The notes beneath the pieces are model-generated. The model did not search any database and was not told the origin of the DNA. It saw only the letters and a list, made by a program, of their open reading frames with translations. From Bacillota bacterium (lineage in GTDB: Bacteria > Bacillota > Negativicutes > Sporomusales > CTSoil-080), in NCBI GenBank assembly GCA_017889635.1, contig JAGGAC010000003.1, forward strand, positions 102,499 to 166,498: 64,000 bases of DNA, written 5' to 3'. Of the stretch, positions 34,459 through 43,265 are shown in pieces. The translations under genes were made by a program, and so were the position numbers. Every line of letters starts with the position of its first letter. The first letter of the stretch is position 1.

Positions 34459-34485
34459 AGGCAATATATGGAGAAAATATTGCCT
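34459..34485 (+). promoter_or_regulatory. Hairpin just before the PBP ribosome site
   Basis: AGGCAATAT (34459-34467) and ATATTGCCT (34477-34485) form a perfect 9-bp stem one base before the GTGAGGTG ribosome site of the next gene. It could modulate translation or be an operator. Confidence 0.4.
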
Positions 34486-34498
34486 GTGAGGTGAAAAA

Positions 34499-36175
34499 AT
34501 GATTTATACCCAAAAGCGGGTTTATAAAGTAAGGTTGGTTTTCTTTTTACTGAGTGTAATGTTATTAGCCAGATTACTTTTTCTGCAAATTCTTGATGGT
34601 CCAAAACTAACGGTTCAAGGTCTTAGTAGTCGAGTACAGGAGGTTCCAGTTGAGGTTCCTCGTGGAGAGATATTTGACCGTAATGGTGTACCTTTGACTA
34701 ATACCACACTGCAATACAGCGTGGCAATTTTTCCTGACCAAGTAGCTGATTCAGTAAAAACGGCGGCTGAATTGGCGGAATTGATTGGTCTAGATGCGTC
34801 ATATATTGTTGCTGAAATAGTTGATCAGCGTCGCCCATTCAAACTCAAAGAAGCCATTGCTCCAGATGTCGCTAAAGAGATTAATTGCCGTGGCATACCT
34901 GGGGTAGTAGCAGTTGCTGAACGGGTGAGGTATGGCTATTCAGGGCTGGCGGCACATGTTGTCGGCTATATAAATACTGCTGATAATAAAGGTGTCAGCG
35001 GCCTTGAAGGACGTTTTGACGATCTTCTTAGGGTCGGTCAAACAACTTATTTGGCAGCAATGGTTGATGCCGGCCAACAACTTATTCCTGGATTGGGTTA
35101 TAAACGTTTAGAGTATACTAGTGGTAAAGAAGCCACCAGCATTGTCCTGACTTTGGACAGCAATGTAGAAAAAATAGTTGAGAATGTTTTGGACCAATAT
35201 GCCGTTAAAGGAGCTGTGGTAGTACTCAGGCCTTCTACCGGCGAGGTAATCGCGATGGCCTCTCGACCTAACTTTGATGCTAATCAGGTCAGCGTTTATT
35301 TAAGACGGGACAGTTCGCCACTGGTAAATCGGGCAATAGCTGCCTATCAGCCAGGTTCGGTATTTAAATTGGTGTTGGCGGCGGCAGCACTTGAAGAAGG
35401 CAAAATTACTCCAAATGATACTTTCTACGATCCAGGGTATATCGATGTAGATGGTCAAAGATTTAAGGGCTGGGACTACGCTACCGGCGGACATGGTCGA
35501 ATTACCTTTCAACAGGCGCTTGCTTATTCAAGTAATCCAGCGTTCATAAATATTGGATTGACGCTGGGAGGGAATACGTTGATAAAATACGCTAAACTGC
35601 TTGGGTTTGGCGAAAAGACAGGCATTGACATTGATGATGAGGATGCAGGTAATCTGCCATCGCCAGATAATCTTTATCCAGGCGATTTGGCTAATTTGTC
35701 TATCGGGCAAGGATCGCTGGAAGCTACGCCACTACAGATAGCCTGTCTATTATCAGTAATTGTCAACAACGGTATTAAAATCGAACCATATCTTGTCAGT
35801 CAACTAACAACACCTGATAGACGAATAATAAAAAGCTTTTTCCATGGTGAAGGAAAAAGAATTCTATCCTCAAAGACTGCTGCCAAGATACGTGAGATGC
35901 TGGTAATGGCAACTAAAAATGGCACCGGGATTGCAGCATATGTTGATGAAGGCGGTGCGGCAGGAAAAACCGGAACTGCGGAGACTGGACGGAAAAACGC
36001 AGCTGGCCAAAGTATTAATCATGCGTGGTTTGCTGGATATGCCCCTCTTGATAATCCACAGGTTGTCGTGGTAGTATTTGTAGAAGATGGTATGTCAGGC
36101 AGCGAAGTGGCCGCACCGCTGTTTCATGACATTGTTACGCAAATTTTAGCTAATGATGCTACCGAGCATCACTGA
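34499..36175 (+). CDS. Class B penicillin-binding protein (transpeptidase)
   Basis: Peptidoglycan transpeptidase of 558 aa. One membrane anchor (residues 11-31) is followed by the dimerisation domain (VPRGEIFDRNGVPL) and the catalytic domain: SVFK at 287-290, SSN at 344-346 and KTG at 490-492. There is no PASTA domain, so it is not a typical SpoVD or PBP2x; the size suits PBP2/FtsI-type or a spore-related PBP. It is isolated between two transcription breaks, with no rod-shape or cell-division genes beside it, so I do not name it. Confidence 0.9.
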   Translation: MIYTQKRVYKVRLVFFLLSVMLLARLLFLQILDGPKLTVQGLSSRVQEVPVEVPRGEIFDRNGVPLTNTTLQYSVAIFPDQVADSVKTAAELAELIGLDASYIVAEIVDQRRPFKLKEAIAPDVAKEINCRGIPGVVAVAERVRYGYSGLAAHVVGYINTADNKGVSGLEGRFDDLLRVGQTTYLAAMVDAGQQLIPGLGYKRLEYTSGKEATSIVLTLDSNVEKIVENVLDQYAVKGAVVVLRPSTGEVIAMASRPNFDANQVSVYLRRDSSPLVNRAIAAYQPGSVFKLVLAAAALEEGKITPNDTFYDPGYIDVDGQRFKGWDYATGGHGRITFQQALAYSSNPAFINIGLTLGGNTLIKYAKLLGFGEKTGIDIDDEDAGNLPSPDNLYPGDLANLSIGQGSLEATPLQIACLLSVIVNNGIKIEPYLVSQLTTPDRRIIKSFFHGEGKRILSSKTAAKIREMLVMATKNGTGIAAYVDEGGAAGKTGTAETGRKNAAGQSINHAWFAGYAPLDNPQVVVVVFVEDGMSGSEVAAPLFHDIVTQILANDATEHH

Positions 36176-36228
36176 AAATAAGAAACCATTATATATATAC
36201 ATAAAATGACACGGGCGGAGGGATTTGT

Positions 36229-37569
36229 TTGCAGTATCTAGAATTGGCAAAGCAAGCGGTTAAAGAAGCGAGAAAAGTGGGGGCTAATGCTACTGAAGCA
36301 TATATACTTGATGCTAAATCGTTGCAGGTAGAAGTGGCTAATGAGAATGTTGAAACCCTAAAATTTTCTGAAGACACGGGAATAGGTATACGGGTTATTT
36401 CAGCGGAAGGTCGGGTGGGCTTTGCTTTTTCGACCAATATTGAACCCAATAGTATAAAAACTGTTATAGATCAAGCTATTGCCAACAGTCACAATACTTT
36501 TGCTGATAGGTTTAACACTTTACCGTTACCGCACTCAACAGAATTTGGAATGAACCTTTTAGATCCTGCAATTGCTGCCGCTGGAGTAGAGGAAAAAATC
36601 GAATTGGCAAAGCGGGTGGAAATGGCCGCTAGAAGAACACAGAGGTGTATAAAACGTACGGAACGCTGTGTTTATGAGGACGCAGAATACGGAGTTGCTT
36701 TAGTTAACTCCAATGATTTGGCAATACAATATCGGTCTGGTTATTGCGGCTTGTATGGCGTGGTACTAGCAGAAGAGGATAGCGATGTGCAAACCGGCAT
36801 GGCGCTAAATTTTACTCGTTCTTATAGTGAATTGTCACCGGAAGATGTTGGTCGAGAAGCAGCCGAAGATGCCGCTTTGCTTATTGGTGCTAAAAGCATT
36901 GGAACTACAAGAGCAGCTTTGGTTTTAAGTCCATATGTTGTTACGAATTTTTTCTCGGTACTTATTCCTTCTCTTAGTGCCGATGCCGTTCATAAGGGAC
37001 GCTCTTTGTTTAAAAATAAGGTTGGAACTAAGGTTGCCTCTTCGCTTATTTCGCTCTTTGATGATGGATTAATGTCTGGAGGAATCGCAACAGCGCCAAT
37101 CGACGGCGAGGGTGTATCATCGCAGCATACCGAACTTATTGCTGACGGCGTATTAAAAGGTTATCTTCATAATTCTTATACTGCTTTAAAAGATAATGTT
37201 TCTAGTACTGGCAACGGTGTTAGGCATTCATTTAAAGGTATGCCGGAAATCGGGCCAACAAATATTTTTATTTCAGCAGGGAAGACTTCTCGCCAACAAC
37301 TACTACATGAGGTGAAAGACGGGTTTTATGTTACCAACGTGATGGGTATGCACACCGCTAATCCTATTTCTGGCGATTTTTCAGTTGGTGCATCAGGAAT
37401 TTGGATTAAAAACGGCGAATTTACCCAGGCAGTTCGAGGGGTAGCTATTGCTGGAAATATAGTAGATCTATTGAGTGAGGTAGACGCTGTTGGCGACGAC
37501 CTACGATTTTTTGGTTCGCAAGGAGCGCCGACCATTCGAATTAGTCAAATTACTATAAGTGGTAACTAA
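36229..37569 (+). CDS. TldE/PmbA-type peptidase-family protein
   Basis: Protein of 446 aa of the TldD/PmbA family (U62). The N-terminal AKQAVKEARKVGANATEAY and the C-terminal VRGVAIAGNIVDLL are typical, as is GEGVSSQHTELIADGVLKGY. The HExxxH zinc motif of TldD is absent, so this is the PmbA (TldE) partner type. In E. coli the TldD-TldE heterodimer matures microcin B17 and degrades CcdA. No tldD gene is in the window. The start is TTG 36229, 11 nt after GGAGGG. Confidence 0.85.
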   Translation: MQYLELAKQAVKEARKVGANATEAYILDAKSLQVEVANENVETLKFSEDTGIGIRVISAEGRVGFAFSTNIEPNSIKTVIDQAIANSHNTFADRFNTLPLPHSTEFGMNLLDPAIAAAGVEEKIELAKRVEMAARRTQRCIKRTERCVYEDAEYGVALVNSNDLAIQYRSGYCGLYGVVLAEEDSDVQTGMALNFTRSYSELSPEDVGREAAEDAALLIGAKSIGTTRAALVLSPYVVTNFFSVLIPSLSADAVHKGRSLFKNKVGTKVASSLISLFDDGLMSGGIATAPIDGEGVSSQHTELIADGVLKGYLHNSYTALKDNVSSTGNGVRHSFKGMPEIGPTNIFISAGKTSRQQLLHEVKDGFYVTNVMGMHTANPISGDFSVGASGIWIKNGEFTQAVRGVAIAGNIVDLLSEVDAVGDDLRFFGSQGAPTIRISQITISGN

Positions 37570-37653
37570 TTTGCGATTTATCAGTAGCTGCTAGTCAAGA
37601 GAGATTAATTATGGTAATATTTATATGGTCAGTAACTACAAGGCTGTGATTAT

Positions 37654-38118
37654 ATGAATATGACACTAAAACGGGTTTTGGTTATTCATGGACCAAATTT
37701 GAATATGCTGGGGAAACGGGAACCGGATGTTTACGGTTTTCAGTCACTTGACAATATTAATGCGCTTATCAAGGAGAAAGCTGATGCTTGCGGGTTAACG
37801 GTTTCCATTGTCCAGACAAATCATGAAGGTGTCATGGTTGATACTATTCAAAATGCACTCGGTCAATATGATGCTATTATCATAAACCCAGCCGCGTTTA
37901 CTCATTATAGTATTGCGGTACGTGATGCTTTAGCTGCAGTAGCATTACCAACTATTGAAGTTCATTTATCTAATATTTATTGTCGGGAAGAGTTTCGTCA
38001 CCATTCGGTTACAGCACCAGTGGTAAATGGGCAGATTAGCGGCCTGGGCTACAGGGGATATCTTTTAGCGCTTGAAGCTATGGTTGCGTTGCTGAATGGA
38101 GGGAACAACCAGTTATGA
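37654..38118 (+). CDS. aroQ: 3-dehydroquinate dehydratase, type II
   Basis: Shikimate-pathway enzyme of 154 aa, the usual length of the dodecameric type II family. HGPNLNMLGKREPDVYG holds the catalytic Tyr region, INPAAFTHYSIA and EVHLSNIYCREEFRHHS complete the active site. The ATG at 37654 has only a weak ribosome site (CAAGGCTGTG); ATG 37660 is possible. It overlaps the next gene by 4 nt (ATGA). The aroQ-pepP-efp order is conserved in Firmicutes. Confidence 0.96.
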   Translation: MNMTLKRVLVIHGPNLNMLGKREPDVYGFQSLDNINALIKEKADACGLTVSIVQTNHEGVMVDTIQNALGQYDAIIINPAAFTHYSIAVRDALAAVALPTIEVHLSNIYCREEFRHHSVTAPVVNGQISGLGYRGYLLALEAMVALLNGGNNQL

Positions 38119-39170
38119 ATACCAGGTTAACCAGCTTACGCGAGTTTTTAACCTCACGTCAACTTGATGGCATTCTGATTAACAAACCAGAAAACTGCCG
38201 GTATTTTAGTGGATTTACCGGTTCATCTGGAATTTTGTTGATTACTAAACAGGCTGCTAGACTTATAACTGATTTTCGCTATATCGAACAAGCAAGCAAG
38301 GAAGCTACCGGATTTGATATTATTCGTCATGGCAGCAACCTATATGAGACAGTAAGAGCGGAGATTAGTGACCAAAGCTTAAATCGTGTTGGTTTTGAAA
38401 GCAGTTTTGTGACTTATACCGAATATCAACAACTGGTAAATTTGGCGGTGGATTTTGTTCCCGTTATTTTGGATGAATTGCGCATGATCAAGGATGCCAG
38501 CGAACTGGTATTTATTCGTCAGGCTGTTAATTTGGCGGATATGGCTTTTACTCATATACTATCTTTTATTAAGCCAGGAGTAACCGAAAATGCCATTGCG
38601 CTGGAGCTAGAGTATCATATGCGTAAGAATGGTGCAGAAAATGCCGCTTTCGATACAATTGTGGCGTCAGGTGCTAGATCTGCTTTGCCACACGGCAGAG
38701 CATCTGAAAAAGTCATTGAAGTCGGTGATTTGGTAACAATGGATTTTGGTGCCCTTTATAAAGGTTATCACTCCGACATCACTAGGACTGTGTCTGTAGG
38801 CAGGGCTTCAACAAAACAACGCGAAATATATAAATTAGTGCTTTCAGCTCAGTTAGCTGGTGCTAGTGCAATAAGGCCAGGGATGTGTGCAAGTGATGTA
38901 GACAACGTTTCGAGGAAGATAATTTCCGATGCTGGGTATGCGAACTTTTTTGGGCATGGATTGGGGCATGGTGTGGGTCTGGCAGTTCATGAGGAGCCAC
39001 GGTTATCACCATCTTGTAATACTGTTTTGTCTTCTGGAATGGTAATAACAGTAGAGCCCGGAGTTTATCTGCCGGACTGGGGTGGAGTGCGTATCGAAGA
39101 TACGGTGGTTGTAACCGCTGACGGCGTTGAAATTCTTACCGCCAGCAGCAAGGAATTTATAGAATTATAG
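38115..39170 (+). CDS. M24 family Xaa-Pro aminopeptidase/dipeptidase (YqhT-like)
   Basis: Metallopeptidase of 351 aa with the pita-bread fold in the second half. The five metal ligands can be followed: D in MDFGALYKG, D in HSDITRTVS, H in GHGLGHGVGLAVHEEP, E in TVEPGVYLP and E in GVRIEDT. The N-terminal creatinase-like domain (about residues 1-125) is present. Probably cleaves proline-containing peptides in the cytoplasm. It sits between aroQ and efp, as YqhT does in Bacillus. Confidence 0.92.
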   Translation: MNTRLTSLREFLTSRQLDGILINKPENCRYFSGFTGSSGILLITKQAARLITDFRYIEQASKEATGFDIIRHGSNLYETVRAEISDQSLNRVGFESSFVTYTEYQQLVNLAVDFVPVILDELRMIKDASELVFIRQAVNLADMAFTHILSFIKPGVTENAIALELEYHMRKNGAENAAFDTIVASGARSALPHGRASEKVIEVGDLVTMDFGALYKGYHSDITRTVSVGRASTKQREIYKLVLSAQLAGASAIRPGMCASDVDNVSRKIISDAGYANFFGHGLGHGVGLAVHEEPRLSPSCNTVLSSGMVITVEPGVYLPDWGGVRIEDTVVVTADGVEILTASSKEFIEL

Positions 39171-39191
39171 TTGTAATTTGGAGGTTTTGCA

Positions 39192-39749
39192 ATGATATCA
39201 AGTAATGATTTCCGTAATGGCGTGACAATTGAAATTGATGGAAATGTCTGGCAGGTAGTTGATTTTCAGCATGTTAAGCCAGGTAAGGGCGCTGCATTTG
39301 TTCGCGCAAAACTCAAGAATGTCCGCACCGGAGCCGTAGTTGAGCGTACCTTTAACGCTGGGGAAAAGATGCCTAAGGCACGCATTGACCGTCGGGAAAT
39401 GCAGTATCTTTATGCAAGTGACGACATGTTTAATTTCATGGATAATGAAACTTATGATCAAATAGCTTTAAATGCTGATCAGTTAGGCGATGCCGTACGC
39501 TTCCTAAAAGAAAATATGAATATTGGTATAATGATGTTTCAGGGAACCATTATCGGCCTGGATCTACCATATTCAGTTGAACTTGAGGTTGTTGAAACTG
39601 ACCCTGGTATTCGTGGCGATACCGCTACTGGTGGAACTAAACCGGCGAAGCTTGAAACAGGATACGTTGTTAAAGTTCCGCTGTTTATTAACACCGGTGA
39701 TATTCTTAGAATTGATACTCGCACTGGAGAATATATCGAAAGAGCCTAA
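39192..39749 (+). CDS. efp: Elongation factor P
   Basis: Translation factor of 185 aa that relieves stalling at polyproline. Three beta-barrel domains; the loop that contacts the peptidyl-transferase centre carries K32 in VKPGKGAAF, the position that is modified in some bacteria. No modification genes (epmA, earP, ymfI) are in the window. TTTGGAGGT lies before the ATG. A terminator follows. Confidence 0.97.
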   Translation: MISSNDFRNGVTIEIDGNVWQVVDFQHVKPGKGAAFVRAKLKNVRTGAVVERTFNAGEKMPKARIDRREMQYLYASDDMFNFMDNETYDQIALNADQLGDAVRFLKENMNIGIMMFQGTIIGLDLPYSVELEVVETDPGIRGDTATGGTKPAKLETGYVVKVPLFINTGDILRIDTRTGEYIERA

Positions 39750-39757
39750 TGAAATAC

Positions 39758-39796
39758 AAAAAAAGATAGTACCCCAAAAACGGTTCTATCTTTTTT
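39758..39796 (+). terminator. Intrinsic terminator after efp
   Basis: AAAAAAGATAG and CTATCTTTTTT form the stem, with ACC/GGT inside, ending in six T. The -35 of the next promoter begins two bases later. Confidence 0.85.
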
Positions 39797-39797
39797 C

Positions 39798-39835
39798 TTG
39801 ACTATTATAGTACGCATAAGTAATATTATATGTAC
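39798..39835 (+). promoter_or_regulatory. PadR-gene promoter with overlapping palindrome
   Basis: TTGACT (39798-39803), a 17-nt spacer and TAATAT (39821-39826). An inverted repeat, GTAC-N2-ATAA-N6-TTAT-N2-GTAC (39810-39835), covers the -10, so binding would block polymerase. Autoregulation by the PadR-like product is inferred. Confidence 0.55.
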
Positions 39836-39854
39836 GAAATATATTGGAGATTTA

Positions 39855-40403
39855 ATGATGAAACTTACAAATGTAGAATTTATGTTATTGCAAATTATCA
39901 GTGAAAATGAAAAAATATCAGGGTATGAGATTAACCAGCTAGTAGAAGAGCGGGGTTATAGAGAATGGGCTGATATTGGGACTACCTCGATTTATGTTGG
40001 TCTTAATAAATTGGACAAAAAGAAGTTGGTAACTTCCTATATTGATTCAACAAAACAAGGAAAAGGCCCCTTGCCACGAAAGTTCATGATAACACCTGAA
40101 GGTAACAACATTTTAAGGCAAGAGATAGTAAGAGGGTTATCATCTTCACGGGAACGGGATTATCGATTTGATTTAGCTCTTGGAGCAACTCAGTTTTTGC
40201 CTCATCATGAGGTTATTATAGCGCTTCATAGTAGAAAATCGATGCTTAGAGAAGCGGCTAAAAATATTAATAGCAAACTTAATTTTCAAGGTGGAAAACA
40301 GCTTCCTTTTAATGTAAGAACATTATTTGAACACCCTCTTTTTTTAATTAAAAATGAAATCGATTTTATTGATAAATTATTAGATGAGTTCTCAAAAAAT
40401 TAA
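39855..40403 (+). CDS. PadR-family transcriptional regulator
   Basis: Regulator of 182 aa. Residues 1-85 form the PadR winged helix (EFMLLQIISENEKISGYEI, then TSIYVGLNKLDKKKLV), with a C-terminal helical dimerisation part (residues 100-182). PadR proteins usually repress a membrane or efflux gene beside them, and a small membrane gene follows 50 nt downstream. ATG 39855 or 39858 fits GGAGA at 39846-39850; the longer frame from 39798 starts in the -35 element. The gene is more AT-rich than efp and spoIIIA, which suggests acquisition. Confidence 0.85.
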   Translation: MMKLTNVEFMLLQIISENEKISGYEINQLVEERGYREWADIGTTSIYVGLNKLDKKKLVTSYIDSTKQGKGPLPRKFMITPEGNNILRQEIVRGLSSSRERDYRFDLALGATQFLPHHEVIIALHSRKSMLREAAKNINSKLNFQGGKQLPFNVRTLFEHPLFLIKNEIDFIDKLLDEFSKN

Positions 40404-40453
40404 CATCGTGTTACAGAGAGTATCCTTGAAAATATAGAGTAAGGAGTAATAGT

Positions 40454-40840
40454 ATGAAAAAGTATTTTAAAATTAGTTTTTTGGGTATTTTGTCTTGGTT
40501 GATTCCATTAATTGTTTCTCTTTTCTTTTATTCACAAGATGGAAAACTTTCAATAGACAGTTATTTGTTTAAATCACTTATGATAGTTGTTGGTGGGGTT
40601 TGTGGCGCAAGTTTGCTAGTATATTATTTCAAGACGATAAAGAGTAGATATATCTCAGAAGGAATTGTAATTGGATTAATTTGGTTGGTAATAAATGTAG
40701 TTTTTGATTTAATAACTATAGTACCTATGTCAAAAATGACTATTGTTGATTATTGTTATCAAATAGGTTTAAGGTATTTATTAATTCCTATAATGAGTGT
40801 ATCTATGGGATATATAGCAACAAACGTCAAGCAGGATTAA
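40454..40840 (+). CDS. Small four-helix membrane protein beside PadR
   Basis: Unrecognised protein of 128 aa with four membrane segments (about residues 8-28, 42-60, 70-90 and 105-122) and short loops. AAGGAGTAA lies before the ATG. It is AT-rich like the PadR gene and probably shares its transcript, so it is the likely target of that regulator. The layout recalls small TM proteins in PadR-controlled stress loci, but I see no motif that gives a function. Confidence 0.75.
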   Translation: MKKYFKISFLGILSWLIPLIVSLFFYSQDGKLSIDSYLFKSLMIVVGGVCGASLLVYYFKTIKSRYISEGIVIGLIWLVINVVFDLITIVPMSKMTIVDYCYQIGLRYLLIPIMSVSMGYIATNVKQD

Positions 40841-40978
40841 CTAATTCAAACATAGTTCGCTGCCGTCTATCTGCGCTAGCGATTTATATAAAATTTTTCT
40901 CGAATCCCTGGTTATGATTTCGTATACCGGTGGCAATAATAAGAGTATGTATCCGAACTTAACTGAGGGGGTTTGATG

Positions 40979-41422
40979 ATGAGCAATATTAAGGAAAAAG
41001 TATCATACTTACAGGGGCTTACAAAAGGGCTTAATGTCACTGATCAATCTACGGAAGGTAAGTTAATGTTAAATGTAGTAGATGTACTCCATAATATGGC
41101 TGAAGAAATTCACTATTTGGAGACTACGCAGGAAGACATGGAAACTTATATGGAAACAATTGATGAGGATTTGTCTGATTTAGAAGATGTCGTTTATGAA
41201 GAAGCCGAAGATATGGAAGTTGTGGAGGTTGAATGTCCAGATTGCCATGAAACAGTGGCTTTTGAGTCCAGCCTGTTGAATGATGATGATATTATAGAAG
41301 TTACTTGTCCTAACTGCGGTGAAGTGGTCTATGAAAATACGTTGGATTATGCCGAAGATAATTATGGCGACATGAACGACGTTAATACAAATCTAAGACG
41401 AAGTATGCATCCTGGCGTTTAG
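40979..41422 (+). CDS. Acidic zinc-ribbon protein (CD1247 N-terminal domain type)
   Basis: Acidic protein of 147 aa. The N-terminal half is helical (KEKVSYLQGLTKGLNVTD, then a coiled coil to about residue 75), resembling the domain named after C. difficile CD1247. Two CxxC pairs follow, ECPDCHET and TCPNCGEV, forming a zinc ribbon. ATG 40979 is chosen because GAGGGGG ends 7 nt upstream; ATG 40976 and TTG 40973 are alternatives. It lies just before the spoIIIA operon, separated by a terminator. The role is unknown. Confidence 0.75.
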   Translation: MSNIKEKVSYLQGLTKGLNVTDQSTEGKLMLNVVDVLHNMAEEIHYLETTQEDMETYMETIDEDLSDLEDVVYEEAEDMEVVEVECPDCHETVAFESSLLNDDDIIEVTCPNCGEVVYENTLDYAEDNYGDMNDVNTNLRRSMHPGV

Positions 41423-41442
41423 TATATGGCATTAGCAGCATT

Positions 41443-41467
41443 AATCCCGGTCATCCGGGATTTTTTG
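41443..41467 (+). terminator. Intrinsic terminator
   Basis: AATCCCGG (41443-41450) pairs with CCGGGATT (41455-41462), followed by TTTTG. Confidence 0.85.
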
Positions 41468-41477
41468 TTATTTGTGG

Positions 41478-41506
41478 AATAATTTACTATCTGTTTCCAT
41501 ATCTAT
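41478..41506 (+). promoter_or_regulatory. Possible SigE promoter of the spoIIIA operon
   Basis: AATAATT (41478-41484) and CATATCTAT (41498-41506) resemble the SigE -35 and -10 with a 13-nt gap. SigE drives spoIIIA in Bacillus. The match is weak. Confidence 0.35.
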
Positions 41507-41530
41507 GTAAAGAAAGGGCGGAGACAGGTT

Positions 41531-42532
41531 ATGAAGTCACATATAAACTGGGAAAAAACGGTTTACCCTGTTTTAGCGCCGAAACTTGCCGGAATTTTAA
41601 AAGAGGCTTTACCTCAGGTTTTAGATCAGGCTATGGAAATACGACTTAGGACTGGCAGGCCCCTTTTGGTGGTCACCTCTAGCGGTGACGTTTTTCTGTC
41701 CGCAAACGGAAAAGCTGCTGCGTTTCCACAGGCAGCTTATATTTGTTCACATGAAGATTTGGCTCAAACCATGCAGCTTATTAGTAAAAACTCTTTGTAC
41801 GCATTTGAAGAAGAATTACGAATGGGTTTTTTGACTGTAGCAGGTGGACACCGTGTCGGATTGGCTGGACAGGCAGTTTTGGCAGGCGGGAAAATTGTAA
41901 CTTTAAAGAATATCAGTTCAATGAATTTTCGATTGGCTAGAGAGGTTTACAGCGCCGCTAATACTGTAATTCCTTATGTTATAGCCCAAAATGGCAATAT
42001 TTACAATACCCTTATTGTTTCGCCACCGCGCTGTGGTAAAACTACTCTCTTGCGTGATCTTGCACGACAAATTAGCAATGGAGTGCCATGTCTGTCATTT
42101 GGTGGAGTACAGGTAGGTCTGGTGGATGAACGTTCTGAGATTGCAGCATGCTTGGATGGAGTTCCAACAGCGGATTTAGGACCTCGAATTGATGTTCTGG
42201 ATAGTTGTCCCAAGGCAGACGGTCTCTTAATGCTCATTCGTTCGATGGCACCGCAGGTTTTGGTGACCGACGAATTAGGACGACAAGCTGATGTTAGTGC
42301 GCTGAACGAAGCTTTACACGCAGGGGTAAGTGTAATAGCAAGTGTTCACGGACGTGATATGAACGATATAATTGCAAGACCATATGTTGGTGAGCTTATT
42401 AGGGAGAAGTTTTTTGACAGATACATAATTCTCGGTGGCAAACCTCAAGTGGGGACAGTAACTCAGATAATTGCAGCTCAAAATAATGAGGTTATATACA
42501 ACCGTGAGGTTGGGGTGGCAATATGTGGCTAA
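41531..42532 (+). CDS. spoIIIAA: SpoIIIAA, ATPase of the SpoIIIA-SpoIIQ channel
   Basis: Mother-cell ATPase of 333 aa, related to type II/IV secretion ATPases. Walker A is PPRCGKTT (165-172), Walker B is in APQVLVTDELG, and SVHGRD marks the His-box region. It powers the feeding tube that keeps the forespore active during engulfment. GGGCGGAG lies before the ATG. It opens an eight-gene operon, with the next gene overlapping by 10 nt. Confidence 0.95.
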   Translation: MKSHINWEKTVYPVLAPKLAGILKEALPQVLDQAMEIRLRTGRPLLVVTSSGDVFLSANGKAAAFPQAAYICSHEDLAQTMQLISKNSLYAFEEELRMGFLTVAGGHRVGLAGQAVLAGGKIVTLKNISSMNFRLAREVYSAANTVIPYVIAQNGNIYNTLIVSPPRCGKTTLLRDLARQISNGVPCLSFGGVQVGLVDERSEIAACLDGVPTADLGPRIDVLDSCPKADGLLMLIRSMAPQVLVTDELGRQADVSALNEALHAGVSVIASVHGRDMNDIIARPYVGELIREKFFDRYIILGGKPQVGTVTQIIAAQNNEVIYNREVGVAICG

Positions 42533-43044
42533 AATTGATTGGCTGCTGTTTAGTAATAATCGCAGGGACTTTAACTGGCTTTTCTCTGGCTGCACGCTAT
42601 AACGAACGACCTAAGCAAGTCAGACAGTTAATTGGTTGTATTACCTCACTAGGGTCTTACATAAATTATGTTTCTTTGCCGCTCTCCGAAGCTCTTATCC
42701 GCTCTGCGGGAATGATCGAAGGTCCAGTACGGGATCTATTTCAACAAGCAGGTTCGTTTATAGATACTAGCGGTTGGCGGTCTCCTCAGGAAGCATTTGC
42801 CGAAGCGTTAAATATGTTGGAAAACGAACTAGCTATTCATAAACCGGAACGTGAAATTATGCTGCTCTTAGGCGCAAATCTAGGTGCTGTTGACCGTAAA
42901 GAACAACAAAAGCATCTAGACTTAGCCAAAGTTGAGTTAGAAAAAATCCATCAAGAGGCAATAATTGCTAGAGATCAAAATGTAAAAATGTACCGTTACC
43001 TTGGAGTTTGCGGTGGGTTGGCTATCGCTATCTTGTTAGTCTGA
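42523..43044 (+). CDS. spoIIIAB: SpoIIIAB, stage III sporulation protein
   Basis: Protein of 173 aa resembling type II secretion GspF. A membrane helix lies at each end (WLKLIGCCLVIIAGTLTGFS and LGVCGGLAIAILLV), with a helical middle. PKQVRQLIGCITSLGSYINY is typical of the family. Component of the SpoIIIA complex in the outer forespore membrane. Starts within the end of spoIIIAA. Confidence 0.93.
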   Translation: MWLKLIGCCLVIIAGTLTGFSLAARYNERPKQVRQLIGCITSLGSYINYVSLPLSEALIRSAGMIEGPVRDLFQQAGSFIDTSGWRSPQEAFAEALNMLENELAIHKPEREIMLLLGANLGAVDRKEQQKHLDLAKVELEKIHQEAIIARDQNVKMYRYLGVCGGLAIAILLV

Positions 43045-43057
43045 GGGGAGGAGAATA

Positions 43058-43255
43058 ATGGGACTTGATATATTGTTCAAAATTGCCGGAGTAGGAATAC
43101 TTATTTCAGTTATTCATACTGCCCTGAAACAGGCAGGAAAGGAAGATATGGCCCAGTTGTGCACACTAGCCGGCTTTGCTATTGTGCTTCTATGGGTGGT
43201 GCAATTGTTGGGACAGCTTTTTACTACTGTGCAGGGCGTTTTCAAGTTGTTTTGA
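43058..43255 (+). CDS. spoIIIAC: SpoIIIAC, stage III sporulation protein
   Basis: Membrane protein of 65 aa with two helices (DILFKIAGVGILISVIHTAL and CTLAGFAIVLLWVVQLLGQL). The KQAGKEDMAQ loop is conserved in the family. Length is normal. AGGGGAGGAG precedes the ATG. Confidence 0.93.
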   Translation: MGLDILFKIAGVGILISVIHTALKQAGKEDMAQLCTLAGFAIVLLWVVQLLGQLFTTVQGVFKLF

Positions 43256-43265
43256 GAGGTGCCGA

